DNA of 64,000 bases. Origin: Camelus bactrianus (lineage: Eukaryota; Chordata; Mammalia; Artiodactyla; Camelidae). The position numbers and the translations under genes are program-made. The notes under the pieces were generated by a model, which did no database searches, was not told where the DNA came from, and saw only the letters and a list, made by a program, of their open reading frames with translations. The DNA lies in NCBI RefSeq assembly GCF_048773025.1, contig NC_133574.1, positions 12,293,501-12,357,500 on the forward strand, given 5' to 3'. Below, one piece after another: positions 11,656-24,953 of this stretch (position 1 is the stretch's first letter; every line of letters begins with the position of its first letter).

Positions 11656-11942
11656 TTTTAAATGCTTAGCACCCTCCTGGAGGGAAAAAAAAACAGCAGA
11701 AATAGCTCAGTAACTCCCTGGCACCCTGAATGAAGTTCAATCTGGACACTTGAGAAGGACCATTCTGATCCCACCTAGTCACAATTAAGGAGCTCTTTGC
11801 AGGGAACAGCTTCATACATTTGTGAAATGCTTTGCTTTCTTCCTTGACTCTAAACCTTGGGACTAGGACAGAAAATAGGGGAAACTTCTCATAAGCTACC
11901 AACAACAGAAGACTAGCTGAGCCTAAAGAAACAAACAAAGCA

Positions 11943-12190
11943 ATTAATTAAGTTTTTAACATTTTTTATTGATTTATAAACATTTTACTATGTTGTGTCA
12001 AATTCCAGTGTTCAGCACAATATTTCAGTCATACATGGTCATACACACACTCATTGTCACATTTTTTCTCTGTGAGCTACCATAACATTTTGTGTATATT
12101 ACCCTGTGCTATACAGTATAATCTTGTTTATCTATTGTACAATTTTGAAATCCCAGTCTATCCCTTCCCACCCTCGGCCTCCCTGGTTAA
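11943..12190 (-). mobile_element. LINE-1 3' end, short truncated copy
   Basis: In + orientation it reads CATTTTTTATTGATTTATAA, TATGTTGTGTCAAATTCCAG, GAGCTACCATAACATTTTGT and GTGCTATACAGTATAATCTT. This is the antisense of the L1 3' UTR also seen at 5924 and 16866. It stops near the CCTCCCTGG at 12185. Confidence 0.85.
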
Positions 12191-14319
12191 TCTTTTTGAA
12201 GTGTGGATATGACTGATTCAGCATCCTGGTTACTGTCACGGAGGAAAGCAACCTACCAGTTGCTCCTTAGTGGGAGCCTGATGATTGGCTGCTCAGCCAC
12301 AGATATCCACAAGAGGGCAGCAGAGGAGTTTGCTTGCTCAAACACAATCCCATATGCCCTATCCTCCAGGGCCTCCATTCTTCCCTCTTCACCATCTCTT
12401 TTAGTTCCCCCCTCAAAATGATCTCCTGCTTTTCAGCTTACTGTGGAGAATAAATCTGTTGGATCTCCACCTTCTGTAGACAATGCTCAAACCACTCCTG
12501 CCACCTACTCCCAACCATAAACAAACTGAGAATGTAGCATTTAAACCTTTGTCTTCAATTAAAATGCATGGCGAGTGATTTCCCCAAGTCCCAAAAGGAA
12601 AGAGGGAAACTATGCAAAAAGTCAAGAAGCCTTGGCTGCTTACTCTCTGAGATTCCCCAAACTTATATCAACTTATAAACTTATTTGTGGTGATACTTTT
12701 CTTTGGTTTCAGAAAGCTAAATGGACCACTATCTTGGAAGACCTGGAGGGGTCTCAAATTACTGCTGAGTTCAGTCAGAAAGTAAGAGTTAGAGAAAAAG
12801 GGTTAGAAGCCATTGCAAGTTTTATCTTGTTAAAATCGTTTGGTCCTGTGTTCAAAATTGTAAACAACTGAAGGATGAAATGTGGCAAATTAACACCAGC
12901 AATTAGAAACTATTTGGAAAGAGCAGTCAAGGCTTGAACTGAATTACAAAAGTAGCCTTTGATCTAGCCGCAGATTTCTGAATGATATAAGACTTGAGCT
13001 TTATGACAGAAAAAAGTTTACTGTTAAAATGCTGAGATGCCTGAATTTCAGACATCAGCTCAGCATTGTGAGGGTAACGTTTCTAAAAAATAGAAAATTC
13101 ACTATCAAATCACATGGCTTTACAATTAAAACAATTGCAAAAATCTGAACAAAGACAGGACCCCAAAATATGGGCTTCCATTGAACAGAATACTTGCTGG
13201 CATTACAAAGAAAATTTCACTGGATTTTGGACTGTCTAGACTCCAAATAGAAAGAAAAGCCCCCAAAACACACAGGAGGAATACTAACTTAGCTCTGAGG
13301 AAGCAAGCATTCTTTGACCACAGTTCCCACTAAATTCACAGGGTGAGGTTACCCTTGTGAGTTGAAGGGCACCCTACCACATTTCTCTTTAATTCTGGAG
13401 TGACATATTTCACTTTTAACACTGCTTCCTTTTCTGGCACCTTCTTCAAAGTCACCAAACTGCCAGTGGTGGGTTTTGATAATTTCCCTCATAGTTTGCC
13501 TCCCAGCCCCTCAGTATATCTATAAGATCCCTTCTGTGTCAACCCAAATTTCCTCTTAGACAAACTACTCCAATAACTTCATGGATTGGGGAACTATACT
13601 TCATTGTGATACTGCAGGACTCCTTTCACAGGTCTCCTATTCATTTCTTTCACTTTTGTTACCTCTAATGGCTTTACCTGACTTAATTAAGCTTCTCTGT
13701 CCTCTTCAACCTAGTACCAATCTTACTGTGGACTTAAGTCAATTAGTGGACAGGAGTTCTCTTCTTTCTAGACAAGGAATTTAACTGAAAATGGGCATGT
13801 ATGAGGTGGAGAACCCCATAATAGAATGCTATGGTAAGTAGAATTAGTTCTGTCCATGCCCACCCCCCCAAGATCCCCCAATATAATATAACACAAGAGA
13901 AACTTGATGGGTGCTAATAGTTCAAGAATTATTAGATAAGGTACTCCTGGTTCCTACTTGTATCCCATGCAACACTTTCATTCTGGCTGTTTAAATGCCA
14001 AATGGAAAGGATACTGGCTATTCCAAGACTGGAGATGCTAACATGTTCCCCTTCAAATCTCATAGAACTCTATCCTGAGGTCTATTTAAATGTTCCCATA
14101 AGTATATACTTCAACCCTCAATCCACCCTTATCAGAATTTCCCCTTCCCACTCTAGCCCTTAAACTCTCTATAATCACTCAGCTTTAGGCTTCTTTTTCC
14201 CTTCTGTGGATTTTTGGAAATGTAGGGACCCTAAAAGCAACTACCACATGTGGAAAAGACTAATTGAAAACAGAATGGATATTTTACCAAACCAAATGAA
14301 TTTGAAAAATACCCAGATA
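12191..14319. other. Gene-free stretch, unassigned
   Basis: Several short open frames exist (for example 12203-12421 and 12575-12871), but none resembles a family I know. No splice-bounded exon or named repeat is evident. Confidence 0.4.
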
Positions 14320-14694
14320 GCTGCTTGGTGTCTTCCTATTCCCCATTCCAAAATTGAGTTTACAGTCACCTTGACACTTATCCAGATGTCAGGCTTCCTC
14401 CCACACTCACAGAGGCCTGCAGACCTGGGCAGATGTCACACACCAAACCAGCCTCTTCCTCACTACCACTGAGTGTATTCCATCACGTTTTGTTTCTCTT
14501 TGGCTGATCTAGGAGTTACTGGCAGTGCTATGTTGTTGGGAGTGAGACAGTTACTGGCATAGATGTGTGGATGCATGGCTTGGGGACCAGGCAGGAACCC
14601 ATGTGGATGATGCATAGACACATGGACAGTACACAGATTCCTTTTCTGCATCTCTGCTCCAAGACAATGAGGATAGTTAGACACTGTTTAACCC
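14320..14694 (-). repeat. Unclassified dispersed repeat, copy B
   Basis: The part 14367-14694 is the inverted partner of 116-441. The edge at 14320-14365 (TAAACTCAATTTTGGAATGG and GAATAGGAAGACACCAAGC on the minus strand) is also found on + at 41579-41622, so the family has at least three pieces in this window. Family unknown. Confidence 0.6.
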
Positions 14695-15985
14695 AAATGG
14701 CACTAGAAGCAGACACTCAGCCTGAGATTCTGGACTTGGACCATTTTACTTGGCTTGTAAGACAATGATACATGTATGAGCTGATGACAACCCCTGGTAT
14801 ATCGTAGCACCACATTTACTTAAACCAGGATGACTTCCCATTGTCCACCTTTGTAAACAATGTCTTACTGGAACATAGTTATGCCCATTTGTTTACCTAT
14901 TGCATGGATGCTTTCACTGAATAGTTGTGACAGAGACCCTATATCTCAAAAAGCCTAAAATATTTACTATCTGGCCTTTTATGAAGAAGTTCCCATAGAC
15001 ACAGAGAATGCTGAGGAAGGTGGAGAAGAGGAGGAAGGAGAAGTACTCCCTATACCCTCACAGTCTGGCTTCCTTGGACATCTCCCTTTTGCACTTCTCA
15101 TCTTTCCCTTATACGCTGCTCCATTTTCTTTCTCACAAATGTGTGCACCCAGTCACTTTCTTATCTGACCAAATACATCCCTTTGGAACTGGTCCAATTG
15201 GCTAAATTCCTGTGGAAAGAGGGTATCTATGTTAGGAGAAGGTCCATGTGTTAGGGAAGTACAGGCATGCTGAGCAAAATGCCAATAGTGAGCATCTCCA
15301 GATAATACAATGAAGGGTTGTTCATTTCCATCTTTAATCTTTATTTTCTAATTATGATAAAAGATTTTCATTTAACTAAACATATATATTAAGGAACAGA
15401 TGTAAAATGTTAAAAGCCCTTTACTAACAAAAATACCCAGGAATCCCCGCCAAGAGGAAAATGCTTGAAATATACTTGTTGTATACAGCCTTGCTTACAT
15501 TTGTGCCATGGATTTTCTATTTTTCTTGTTTGCTAAGGATACTTAAGCCGCCTTTGGCAACTTTACACGGGGGGAGAGATGTATCAAGAAGGGGGGCTAT
15601 GAAGGCCTTCCAGTGCAGGGCAGACCACAGAAAGCGGTGGCATGTGTTAAGATGTGACTATTAAATAGCTTTTCCTAATCTCCTCTCACCATGAACTACA
15701 CACCCATATTCGAAATGTAATCAGTGGATATAGCATGACTCTGCTAACTGAAAAACAGCATGAATTACTTTTGCTTTCAGCTTCAGTTTTATTACCATCA
15801 TACTAGATGGACCAAGAAAAGATGAACCTCCTCGCTCTTTTTTAGCTTTCATGAAGGAGAGTCAGACTGGTAGGAGGAGCTAGTGAGCAAGGTGTGAGAG
15901 GCACTGAGAATCGTTCTTTTATCCCCAGTGTGTGGAGCAGGTATGTCCTTGTCTTTTACATGCAGTGCAAAATTGATGTCTTTTC
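14695..15985. other. Gene-free stretch, unassigned
   Basis: No exon, RNA gene or named repeat is seen. The frames at 15008-15205 and 15461-15664 are short and unlike known proteins. Confidence 0.4.
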
Positions 15986-16165
15986 TGTTTTTATTGAAAT
16001 AGAGTCGATTTACAATGCTGTGTTAGTTTCTTGTGTACAACACAGTGATTGATATATATATATTCTTTCTCATTATAGGTTATTACAAGATGCTGAATAT
16101 AGTTCAATAGGACTTTGTTGCTTATCTATTCTGTATGTAGTAGTTAGCAAGATTGATTTCAGATT
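15986..16165 (-). mobile_element. LINE-1 3' end fragment (second subfamily)
   Basis: In + orientation it reads TTTTATTGAAATAGAGTCGATTTAC, TGTGTTAGTTTCTTGTGTAC, CATTATAGGTTATTACAAGA and GTTGCTTATCTATTCTGTAT. This is antisense L1 3' UTR of a different subfamily from 5924, 11943 and 16866. It is about 180 bp and 5'-truncated. Confidence 0.75.
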
Positions 16166-16865
16166 CAAAGTGAAACCTGAGGAAGGGCAAGTGGCCTGCT
16201 GTCTGGCATGCAGGGGTCTGTGGCTGGCTTTAGTTCAAAGGAAGCTCAGCTTCTCTGTATGGACCAGTAGCAGCTGCAAAGTGACAGCCAGACACACTGT
16301 GTCCCCCTCGATGTGCTTCTCCTTGAGAGAGTCCTCCTGGGGGCCTGCCTGTCTTGCTCTGTCAAGCTCTGTGGGCTGACGTTAGAATTCAGAGAATAAG
16401 ACAGTCCCTGGCAAGGAGGTTATAGGGAACTGTCATCTATAGAGATTGTTTCTTTTTAATGTTTCTATTAGTCAATTTAAGAAAGCTCACAGTGAGAGAT
16501 CTGTAAATCTCTATGTAGAGATAAATTTAGTCCCCTCTCCCCTGATCTTTATTACTTAAACATTACGATCACATCAAAACTATCTTTCTCTTTCTGTCTC
16601 TCTGGCTCCCTCTTCCTCCCTCTTATTCTCTCTCTTCCCCTGTCCCCCAACCCCCGAACCCGCATTTGTGGGTTTGTTTTTCATAAGAACATTGGAATCA
16701 TTTGTAGCATGTATTGTACATACACAACCTAGTTTTAAGAATCCCTCTGGGTGATTTTTTTTCTGTAGATCACATTTTGAAAACCAACCTGGAACAGGAT
16801 TGAATAGATGCAGTTTGTTAATTTGATGTTAAAAATTATGTGACTTATTCACAGCTAAGAAATCA
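16166..16865. other. Gene-free stretch, unassigned
   Basis: It holds a pyrimidine-rich CTCT tract around 16588-16652. I see nothing else assignable. Confidence 0.4.
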
Positions 16866-18335
16866 CAGGTCTGTTTCTTTAAAATATTTTTTATTGAGTT
16901 ATAGTCATTTTACAATGTTGTGTCAAATTCCACTGTGAAGCACAATTTTTCAATTATATATGAACATACATACATTCATTGTCACACATTTCACTGTGAG
17001 GTAACACAAGATCTTGTATATATTTCCCTGTGCTATACAGTATAATCTTGTTTATCTATTCTGCATATGCCAGTCAGTATCTACAAGTTTTGAACTCCCA
17101 GTCTGTCCCTCCGCCCGCCCTGCCCCCTTGGCAACCACAAGTTTGTATTCTATGTCTATGAGTCAGTTTCTGTTTTGTATTTATATTCATTTTAAAAATT
17201 TTTGAGATTCCACATATGAGAGATCTCATATGGTATTTTTCTTTCTTTTTCTGGCTTACTTCACTTAGAATGACATTCTCCAGGAGCATCCATATTGCTG
17301 CAGAATGGCGTTATGTTGTCCGTTTTTACGGCTGAATAGTATTCCATTGTACAAATATACCACTTCTTCTTCATCAAGTCATCTGTTGATGGACATTTAG
17401 GCTGTTGACATCTCTTGGCTATTGTAAATAGTGCTGCTATGAACATTGGGGTGCAGATGTCTTTTTGAAGTAGAGTTCCTTCTTGATATATGCCCAGGAG
17501 TGGGATCACTGGGTCATATGTTATGTCTATTCCTAGTCTTTTGAGGAATCTCCATACTGTTTTCCACTGTGGCTGCACCTAACTGCATTCCCACCAGCAG
17601 TGTAATAGGGTTCCCTTTTCTCCATAGCCTCTCCATCATTTGTCATTTGTGGACATTTGAATGATGGCCATTCTGGCTGTTGTGAGGTGATACCTCACTG
17701 TAGTTTTGATTTGCATTTCTCTGATAATTAGTGATCTTGAGCATTTTTTCTTGTTTCTAATGATCATTGGTATGTCTTCCTTGGGGAATTGCTTGTTTAG
17801 ATCTTCTGCCCATTTATGAATTGGGCTGTTGGTTTTTTTCTTATTATGTCATATGAGCTACTTATATATTCTTGAGATCAAGCCTTTGTTGGTTTCATCA
17901 TTTGCAAAAATTTTTCCCATTCCTTATATTTTTGTTTTGTTTTACTTATGGTTTCCTTTGCTGTGCAGAAGCTTGTATGCTTAGTTAGGTCCTATTTGTT
18001 TATTCTTGCTTTTATTTATACTGCTTGTGTAGACTGCCCTAGGAGAATATTTTTGAGCTGTATGTCAGATAACGTTTTACCCATGTTTTCTTCTAGGAGG
18101 TTTATAGTATCTTGTGTTATGTTTAAACATTTGATCCATTTTGAGTTTATTTTTGTGTATGGTGTAAGGGAACGTTCTAGCTTCATTGATTTACATGCTG
18201 CTGTCCAGTTTTCCCAAAATCATTTGCTGAATAGACTATCTTTATTCCATTTTATATTCTTGCTTCCTTTGTCGAAGTTTAGTTGACCAAAAGCTTGTGA
18301 GTTCATTTCTGGGCTTTCTATTCTATTCCGCAGAC
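16866..18335 (-). mobile_element. LINE-1, 5'-truncated (ORF2 C-terminus and 3' UTR)
   Basis: The minus strand frame at 17261-17578 encodes [20 protein letters not shown] and KKWYICTMEYYSAVKTDN, the C-terminal part of L1 ORF2. The 3' UTR continues down to 16866, where AAAATATTTTTTATTGAG marks the tail. The element follows the same order as 5924-7345 and extends slightly farther 5' in L1 terms. It breaks off near 18335 (CTATTCTATTCCGCAGACC). Frameshifts and stops make it non-coding. No clear target duplication was found. Confidence 0.88.
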
Positions 18336-19475
18336 CTGGTTTTTATAAAGTTGTTTCTCTCACATTTTCCTGCAGCTTCCTTTAAGTTTTCCATTTAAAG
18401 AGGGGGACTGGACAACTCTGGTCATTATAATGTAGCTGTTAGAGGATCCTGTTTTACCTTTGTATTCTTTTCTCCCACAATGAAGAATCAGAAAAAAGGA
18501 GATGGTACAGGAGCAGTGTTTGAATTTTCTTGCTGCTTTGCTCTGAAAAAAAAAATTATAGACCTTGTTTCTTAGTAACCTGAAGTTTGCAGATTGTGTT
18601 CAAATATGTAACCCAATTTGTTTAGTGCAATTATTGTGAATAAATCTCCATCTAATTCAGTAAGCATGCACTGAAATCCCATTTTGTGCTGCATTCTATG
18701 CTCATATATAAGCTTTGACTTATCTGATTTTATTATCAAAACATCCTCCAGACTGGACTTACCATTTTTTATAATACCCCTATAATTATTCTTAAAAACT
18801 TAGGTTTAGCTAGGGGAGGCTTCTTGTTTAAGGCCACACAAGTAGTAACTGATAAAGCTGGTATTTTTTAAAAATATTTTTGATAGTATTTGAGGCATCT
18901 TGAATACTTGACCAATAAATATGGAACTGAATAGTTGAGACATTTGAATATAATATCATGTTTATATAGTCTGATTATGAAATATGCATAGATATTATAG
19001 GGAACTTTTATTATAATGACAATCAGAAATATGCCAGAAGAACCATGGTATAATTGTGTTTTTAGTACTTAATTTTTAAAATCAAATTTGCCTTGGAAAA
19101 CAATCACAAGGGAATCTCATATCCTTTTCACCTAGATTTACCCACTGGTGGCATTTTCCTAGATTTGCTTCCTCTCTCTAAATATATGTATATGTCTCTC
19201 ATTATAATATAAAACAATATTTGCATTTTCATTCTTATTTTCATTTATGGGATTAAGTTGCAAAAATCCTGACCCCTCTCAGCTAAGTACCTTGGCCTAA
19301 ATCTCTCAAGATTCAAGACATCCTCCTGAAACAGAAGAAGAGTGGCAAGTGGGAGAAGGAGCAAGTGTGTTGGAACATTGACCTAAAGTGTGCAGTCTCC
19401 TTCTCAAAAAGGGGAGGCAGGAGGGTGGGAAAACTCTTCAGTAGTTTACCTATGAGGATGATGTTACCTGTGCGT
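18336..19475. other. Gene-free stretch with a possible MIR fragment
   Basis: At about 18770-18870, TTAGGTTTAGCTAGGGGAGG and AAGGCCACACAAGTAGTAACTGATAAAGCTGG resemble the 3' half of a MIR SINE on +. The rest is unassigned. Confidence 0.4.
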
Positions 19476-21285
19476 TTTTCCATACATAGACTTCATTATT
19501 TTCAGGTAGTTTATTTTTATTCTTAATTGTATTTTGTTTCGTTTTCACATATTTGTAGACTTTGCAGTTTTATTCCATCTATTAAATTCCAGTTTCATTT
19601 CATTGGGTTCAGAAAAGATACTTTGTATGAGTTTAACCTTTTAAAATTTGTTGACTTGTTTTGTGGCCTAAAATAGGGTCTATCTTTGGAAATATTCCAT
19701 GCCCATCTGGGAAAACGTGTTTTCTCTTGTTGGATGAGAGTGTTCTGTATACGTCTGTTAGGTTCAATTAATTTATAGTGTTATTCAAGTACTCTGTTTT
19801 TTCTACCTATTATTGCAAGTAAGGTATTAAACTATTGTATTACAGTTAAGTGATCTGTTGCTCAATATTGTCAATGTTTATTTCACATATTTTGGAACTC
19901 TGAGGTTCAGGTATACATATTTAGAATTGTTTATCTTCTAGATAAACTTGACTCTTTTAACATAATGTCCTTCTTTGTCTCTTTTAACAGTGCTTGAAAT
20001 AACTTTTTTATCTCATATAGATATAACGACAACAGTACTCTTTTTGTTGTTATTTGAATAGAAAATCTTCCTGGGGTGTACAGTAAGGTGGTAGTTGCTC
20101 AGGCTGACCTGTCTCCAACCTGTCTGGTGGCAAACCAGCACCCATTCACTCCTTCTAGTCTAGGCTTCTCCAGCCTTTCTATCTGTTTCAGTCTTTCTCC
20201 AAGTAGCCAAGGGGATTTGTCTCCTCTGTGCAGGACCCCAGGACTGGGATGCCAAGTCTGTGGATTGACCTACTCACTCCTCAGTGTTAGGGTCTATTTG
20301 CACAGTCTTCCTTTTCCTCTTAGTCCTTCCCTAGGTGCACAGGTCCCAACCTGAAGTTTTTACTCCTCCCTAATTATGTGGAAATATCTCTTGAAATCTT
20401 GTTTGTATAGGAGTTCTGCCAGTTTTCAGTCACTTTTCTGTGAGAAGTTATTATCCCTCATCTTGACCCCCCTCCTCTGGAAACAGTATTCTTGATTGGT
20501 AGGTTCCCCCCTACCCCATCACTCAGTTTTTAGCAATTTAAACATATCATTCCACTGCCTTCTGGCCTCCAAATATTTTGTTGATAAATTGACTGACAAT
20601 CTTATTGGATGTGATGAGTTACTGCTTTTTGTCGCTTTCAAGATTCTCTCTTTTTCTTTTGACAGTTTGATTATAATATGCCTCAGCATTGGTCTCTGAA
20701 TATTTATCCTACTGGAGTTTGTTGAATATCTTGCATTTGTAGATTTATATATTTCATTGCATTGGGAATCTTTTAGCCATTATTTCCTCAAATAATCTCT
20801 CTGCCCTGCCTCTCCCTTCTGCTTTAGGGACTTTCATAATGTATATACCTGTCTATATGACAGTATTCCATAAGTTTGTTAGGCTGTATTCACTTTAAAA
20901 AAAATTTTTCTTCCTTCTGCTCCTGAGACTTGATAATTTCAAATGTCCTGTCTTCAAGTTTGCTGGGTCTTTTTGCCTGTGCAAGTCTAATCCCCTTTAT
21001 ATGTATTCAAATGCTCTTCCCCTGAGCTTTACCACCAAGGCTAATTCCCTGTTGAAAATGTGTAAATTCATTCATTGTATTTTCCAGCCTCAGAATTTCA
21101 GTTTGGTTCCTTTTTTAATTATTTCTATCTCCTTGTTCATTTTCTAATTTTTTCATATATTGTTTTTCTGATTTTCTTTAGTTATTTTTCTGAGTTTTCC
21201 TTTAGCTTTTTAAGCATATTTTTAAAAAGTTATTTTAAAGTCTTTGCCTAAAACATCTAATGCACATGTTTCCTCAGGGTTGTTT

Positions 21286-21305
21286 TTTTTTTTTTTTTTT
21301 TTTTT
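21286..21305. repeat. Poly-T tract
   Basis: An uninterrupted run of T's (about 20) inside the old antisense L1. Confidence 0.8.
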
Positions 21306-21379
21306 ACCACTTTATATTCTTCCTTTGGAAGGGCCATATTTTCATTTATTTTGTATGCCTTGTTATTTTTGTTGTTGTT

Positions 21380-21512
21380 GTTGAAAAATTGGATGTTTAT
21401 TTATCTATTTATTTATTTTAAATGAAGGTACTCAGTACTTAACCCAGGATTTTGGACATGTTAAGTACATGCTTTACTACTGAGTTATTACCCTCCCACC
21501 CCCTGAAAATTG
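21380..21512 (-). mobile_element. Camelid tRNA-derived SINE, antisense
   Basis: The reverse complement begins GGGGTGGGAGGGTAATAACT, then CAGTAGTAAAGCATGTACTT, then a degenerate B-box in CCTGGGTTAAGTACTGAG, then ATTTAAAATAAATAAATAG. It is the same family as 4773-4930 but more diverged. It lies inside the antisense L1. Confidence 0.75.
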
Positions 21513-21740
21513 AGCATTTATGAAAGCAGTCACCTTTCCCATTCTTTGCATACTGGCCTTTTGACAAGGAAGTCTTTTCCTAAGCTGGCTCTTGATTTTG
21601 AAACTTGGGATTAAACTTAAGACAAGTTCTAAAGTCTTTTTAGGCTTTTTTGAGCATGCATCTTCCCTGGGCCTGTGTTTTCCTTTTTCAGTTTTCCCAT
21701 ATATGTGCTCCTTTTAAGTATATTAATTTCCCAAAGGATG

Positions 21741-23844
21741 CCTCCTTTGAACTTTTGATTGTCTATTGTGTGTCTCCACCCTGAAAAGAAAAAGAAACAT
21801 TCAGTTTCTCTTCTCAACTTTCTATTCTCTATACTTATTTCTGGTCACCATATACGTGAGCATTTTTTCACAATAAGCAATTCTGACCCTAAATTCCAAG
21901 ATTTGTTTATACCCTACAGATTAAGGGCTCAGTCCCACAAGACTTCTCCTCAGTTCAGATGCAATTACAAATCCAGGTTGTCACCTGTGCTTCTGACTAA
22001 CTGGCTGTACATTGGAGTTACCCATCTCTTCCCCAGGTTCAATGATTTGCCAGGATGGCTTAAGAACTCAGGAAGGATAATTTGCTTACTAGATTACTGG
22101 TTTATTTTAAAAAAGATACAGCCTATAAACAGCAAAATAGGAGATGCAAAGGGAAAGATATCAAGAAAAGCATGTGGAGCTTCCATGACCCCTTTGGATG
22201 TGCCACCTTCTAACAACATCCACATATTCATCAAGCCAGAAAATCTCTGAACCATTTCAGTTACGTTTTATTTATTTTTTAATGGAGGACTTCTTAGATA
22301 GATATGGTTGAGTAAACTATTGGTCATTGGTGATTAACTCAACTTTCATCTCTTCTCTGCTCCCCAGTGGTTGGAGCATCAGGCTAAATGTTACAACTTT
22401 CTAATAACATTGATTCCTCTAGCAAACAACTCCATTGTAGTGATCTAGGGTCTTTAAAAATCACCTCATTAACATAAACTCAGTTGTTGTTGAAAGGTGC
22501 TTGTTATAAATAACAAAAGACTCTCCTTTCATCTTTATCAATCTGGAGGTATTTTAGGAATTGAGGACAAAAGACCAAAAGTTACAAGAAAAATAATTTC
22601 ATCTCTCACATCACATAGGGTTTTAAGAGCTATAAACCAGGAATAAGGACATTGATCAAATTTGTGTTTCTTATTATACATCTCAATATCACACACCCAT
22701 AATGTCTTGTCATAGGTGTCTGCAGGTCATTCTCCCTGCAGCTTTAACAAGCAATGCCCACTGCTTCTCCCTGCCTAAGATCCAAATAAGGGAAAAGATA
22801 ACAGTCCTTCAGTCAGCCCATGAGGTGTCAGAACATTGTAAATGCAGTCTGCTCTGCTCTGTTTATTTTGAAAAAGGGAATTGGAAACTCAATTGATGCC
22901 TTAGATAGTCTATTTTATATATTCACTGGTAACCTATTGCTCTAGGCATCTGTGGAGCTGTTTCTCCACATTTTTCCTTGAGAAATACCTGCTGCTTCTT
23001 TCCACCTGATATCCAAGTTTTACCACCACCTACCCCTCTGCCACCCTTCCCTGAGTTTCATGTGAGGTGAAACAGAGACCTGAAGAGGCAGCCCTGACAG
23101 GTTAGAACATTATAAAATTCTCTCTCTCTGAATCAGGGGAGGGAATTGGGAAATGATTTGCCACTTCCTTAAAGACCTTACCACAATGGGGACAGAGGGC
23201 AACAGAAAAACCACAGAATTTCCTACCATTTTGAATGAGGCTGTTTCTTGATTTGGTATTTGGTTGGTTGCTTTGGACCTTTGACTGTTTTATGGAACTA
23301 CTGTAAGGTTATTCTAGCTAGTATTTTGGTTGTTGTTTATATCTCCTTGGGGAAACAAGAGCTTAGAGTTTGCTAGTCTGTCATTTTGCTCAAGTATGTA
23401 GATTTTCAATCCTTTCTCAATGACATTCACTCAGCCTTTGTGAGAACCATTTACCTCATTTCCAAAGTAGTTATGTTAATTTCTAACTTTCAGTCTCTTG
23501 TGAATATCAGTTTAGCTGGATATGTAAGTTATTATCAAAGGGCTTGGTATATTGTAGGCCTTCAGTGCATCATAACAATAACTTTAATTATATTATTATT
23601 TTGAAATAACAGTTTGGAGAGTGATATTATATTATTTCACTACCAATATCATGAGAGACTTGAGGGAATGATGTGGGAAAACCTCTGCAGTATGCTAATT
23701 CTAGGTTACATTTTGTCTAATGGAAAGCACAGAACTCTTACTTACCTTATCCTAAGTTGATAGATGCTTTGTATAATTCTGAGTTAGAGAATGGCTTTAT
23801 AATCTGATTTCCACTAAGAAGCTCTTCTAGGTTGGCAGGTTGCC
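21741..23844. other. Gene-free stretch upstream of the GBP pseudogene
   Basis: Functional GBP genes have an untranslated first exon and an interferon-responsive promoter upstream of the first coding exon. I could not identify either here with confidence. The 163-codon frame at 21759-22250 resembles no family I know. Confidence 0.4.
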
Positions 23845-24031
23845 ATGGCATCCAGACCCAAAATGATGGACCCCATTTGTCTTCTGGAAAGTGTCAAGGT
23901 TCTTTCAGTGAACCAAAAATCTCTGCAGATTCTTGGTGAGATTTCTTTGCCAGTGCTGTTGGTGGCCATTGTAGGGCCGTATCATACAGGCAAATCCTAC
24001 TTGATGAACCATCTTGCAGGTCAGAATCATG
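23845..24031 (+). pseudogene. GBP pseudogene, first coding exon
   Basis: The start codon lies in a TTGCCATGG context. The exon encodes MASRPKMMDPICLLESVKVL and the P-loop GPYHTGKSYLMNHLAGQ, and ends at a good donor (G|GTGAGT). The frame is fully open. The glycine codon is split across the intron, as in functional GBPs. Confidence 0.92.
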
Positions 24032-24822
24032 GTGAGTGTTGTACAGGGTCAAGGACCAATTGCTTGATTCTAGCTAATACCTCAGCTTCTTAATTTTTGT
24101 CCTGATCTTGTGTAGGGAAAACCAAACTTCTCTTAACAAATCAAATTTCCACTCCTATTTCTCACTGCTAAACCACTGTCTTACTGTAATTCATTATCAT
24201 ATTGTATGTTTTATTCCTGTAAAGCAAAATTTCTCCTACCAATTCTCACAATCCTACCTTATTTTACATGCTTAAGCACTGGACTCTTGCAATTGTGTCT
24301 ACTCGCTCTTGAAACACATTTTGCTTTTTTATGGACTATACTCATCAACATATAAATGTGTTCAAATGTCTATAATCTTAAAAATATTTCCTGTATGTCA
24401 TATAATACTGTGGCTAACACCTCTCCCCACTTTTGAAAAATTTGTCTGACAAAAATTATAATCTTGATTTTTTCCCACCTTTTTCTCTTCCCATGTCTAT
24501 CTTCAGTCCATTTCTCTCTGGCTTTGAACCTCACCATTCTTTAAAGATACTCTTGTTATGGTTATCAGTGACTTCCATTTTGTCTGATTCATGGATTCCC
24601 CTTTGCCTCTATGTTGAGCCCTTGCTTGGTATCTTTATCACAATTAATGTTCCTTCCTCCTTGAAACAGATGACACACAAAGTAGGACATTCTTGAGGAA
24701 ATGGAGAAAGCACCAACTCGTATGCTGGGATACTGACATTCCAATAGATCTGACTCTGTAGCCCCTTGGTTGTTTAGATTATCTGCTCTAACTGAATGCT
24801 GCTTTCTCCCCTCTCCTCACAG

Positions 24823-24953
24823 GCTTTCCTCTAGGCTCTACAGTGCAGTCTGAAACCAAGGGCATCTGGATGTGGTGTGTGCCTCACCCACACAAGCCAA
24901 ATCGTACTCTGGTGGTCCTTCTGCACAATTAGAGCCTGGGGGATGTGTGAATG
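24823..24953 (+). pseudogene. GBP pseudogene, second coding exon
   Basis: The acceptor is CTCCTCACAG. The exon encodes GFPLGSTVQSETKGIWMWCV, then PHPHKPNRTLVVLL. The G3 motif expected as DTEG reads H-N-stop-S. A second stop (TGA) replaces the glutamate after GDV. The donor GGTAAAG is kept, and the 131-bp length preserves the phase. Confidence 0.9.

Larger units (their letters stand above)
19476..21740 (-). mobile_element. Old LINE-1, antisense (ORF1 and ORF2 parts)
   Basis: In + orientation 19560-20050 follows antisense L1 ORF2 text: GGTTCAGAAAAGATACTTTGT, GACTTGTTTTGTGGCCTAAA, GAGTGTTCTGTATACGTCTG and AATGTCCTTCTTTGTCTC. The stretch 20520-21370 follows antisense ORF1 text: CTTTCAAGATTCTCTCTTTTT, TTTGACAGTTTGATTATAATATG, GAGACTTGATAATTTCAAATGTCC and TTTCAGTTTGGTTCCTTTTT. 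On the minus strand ORF1 precedes ORF2, as it should. It is heavily decayed. The part 20060-20400 is less certain. A SINE interrupts it near 21380-21512. Confidence 0.6.

Noticed and set aside
21759-22250. A 163-codon + strand frame just upstream of the GBP locus
   Set aside because: No recognisable domain, biased composition and no splice or promoter evidence. Part of it adjoins an old L1.
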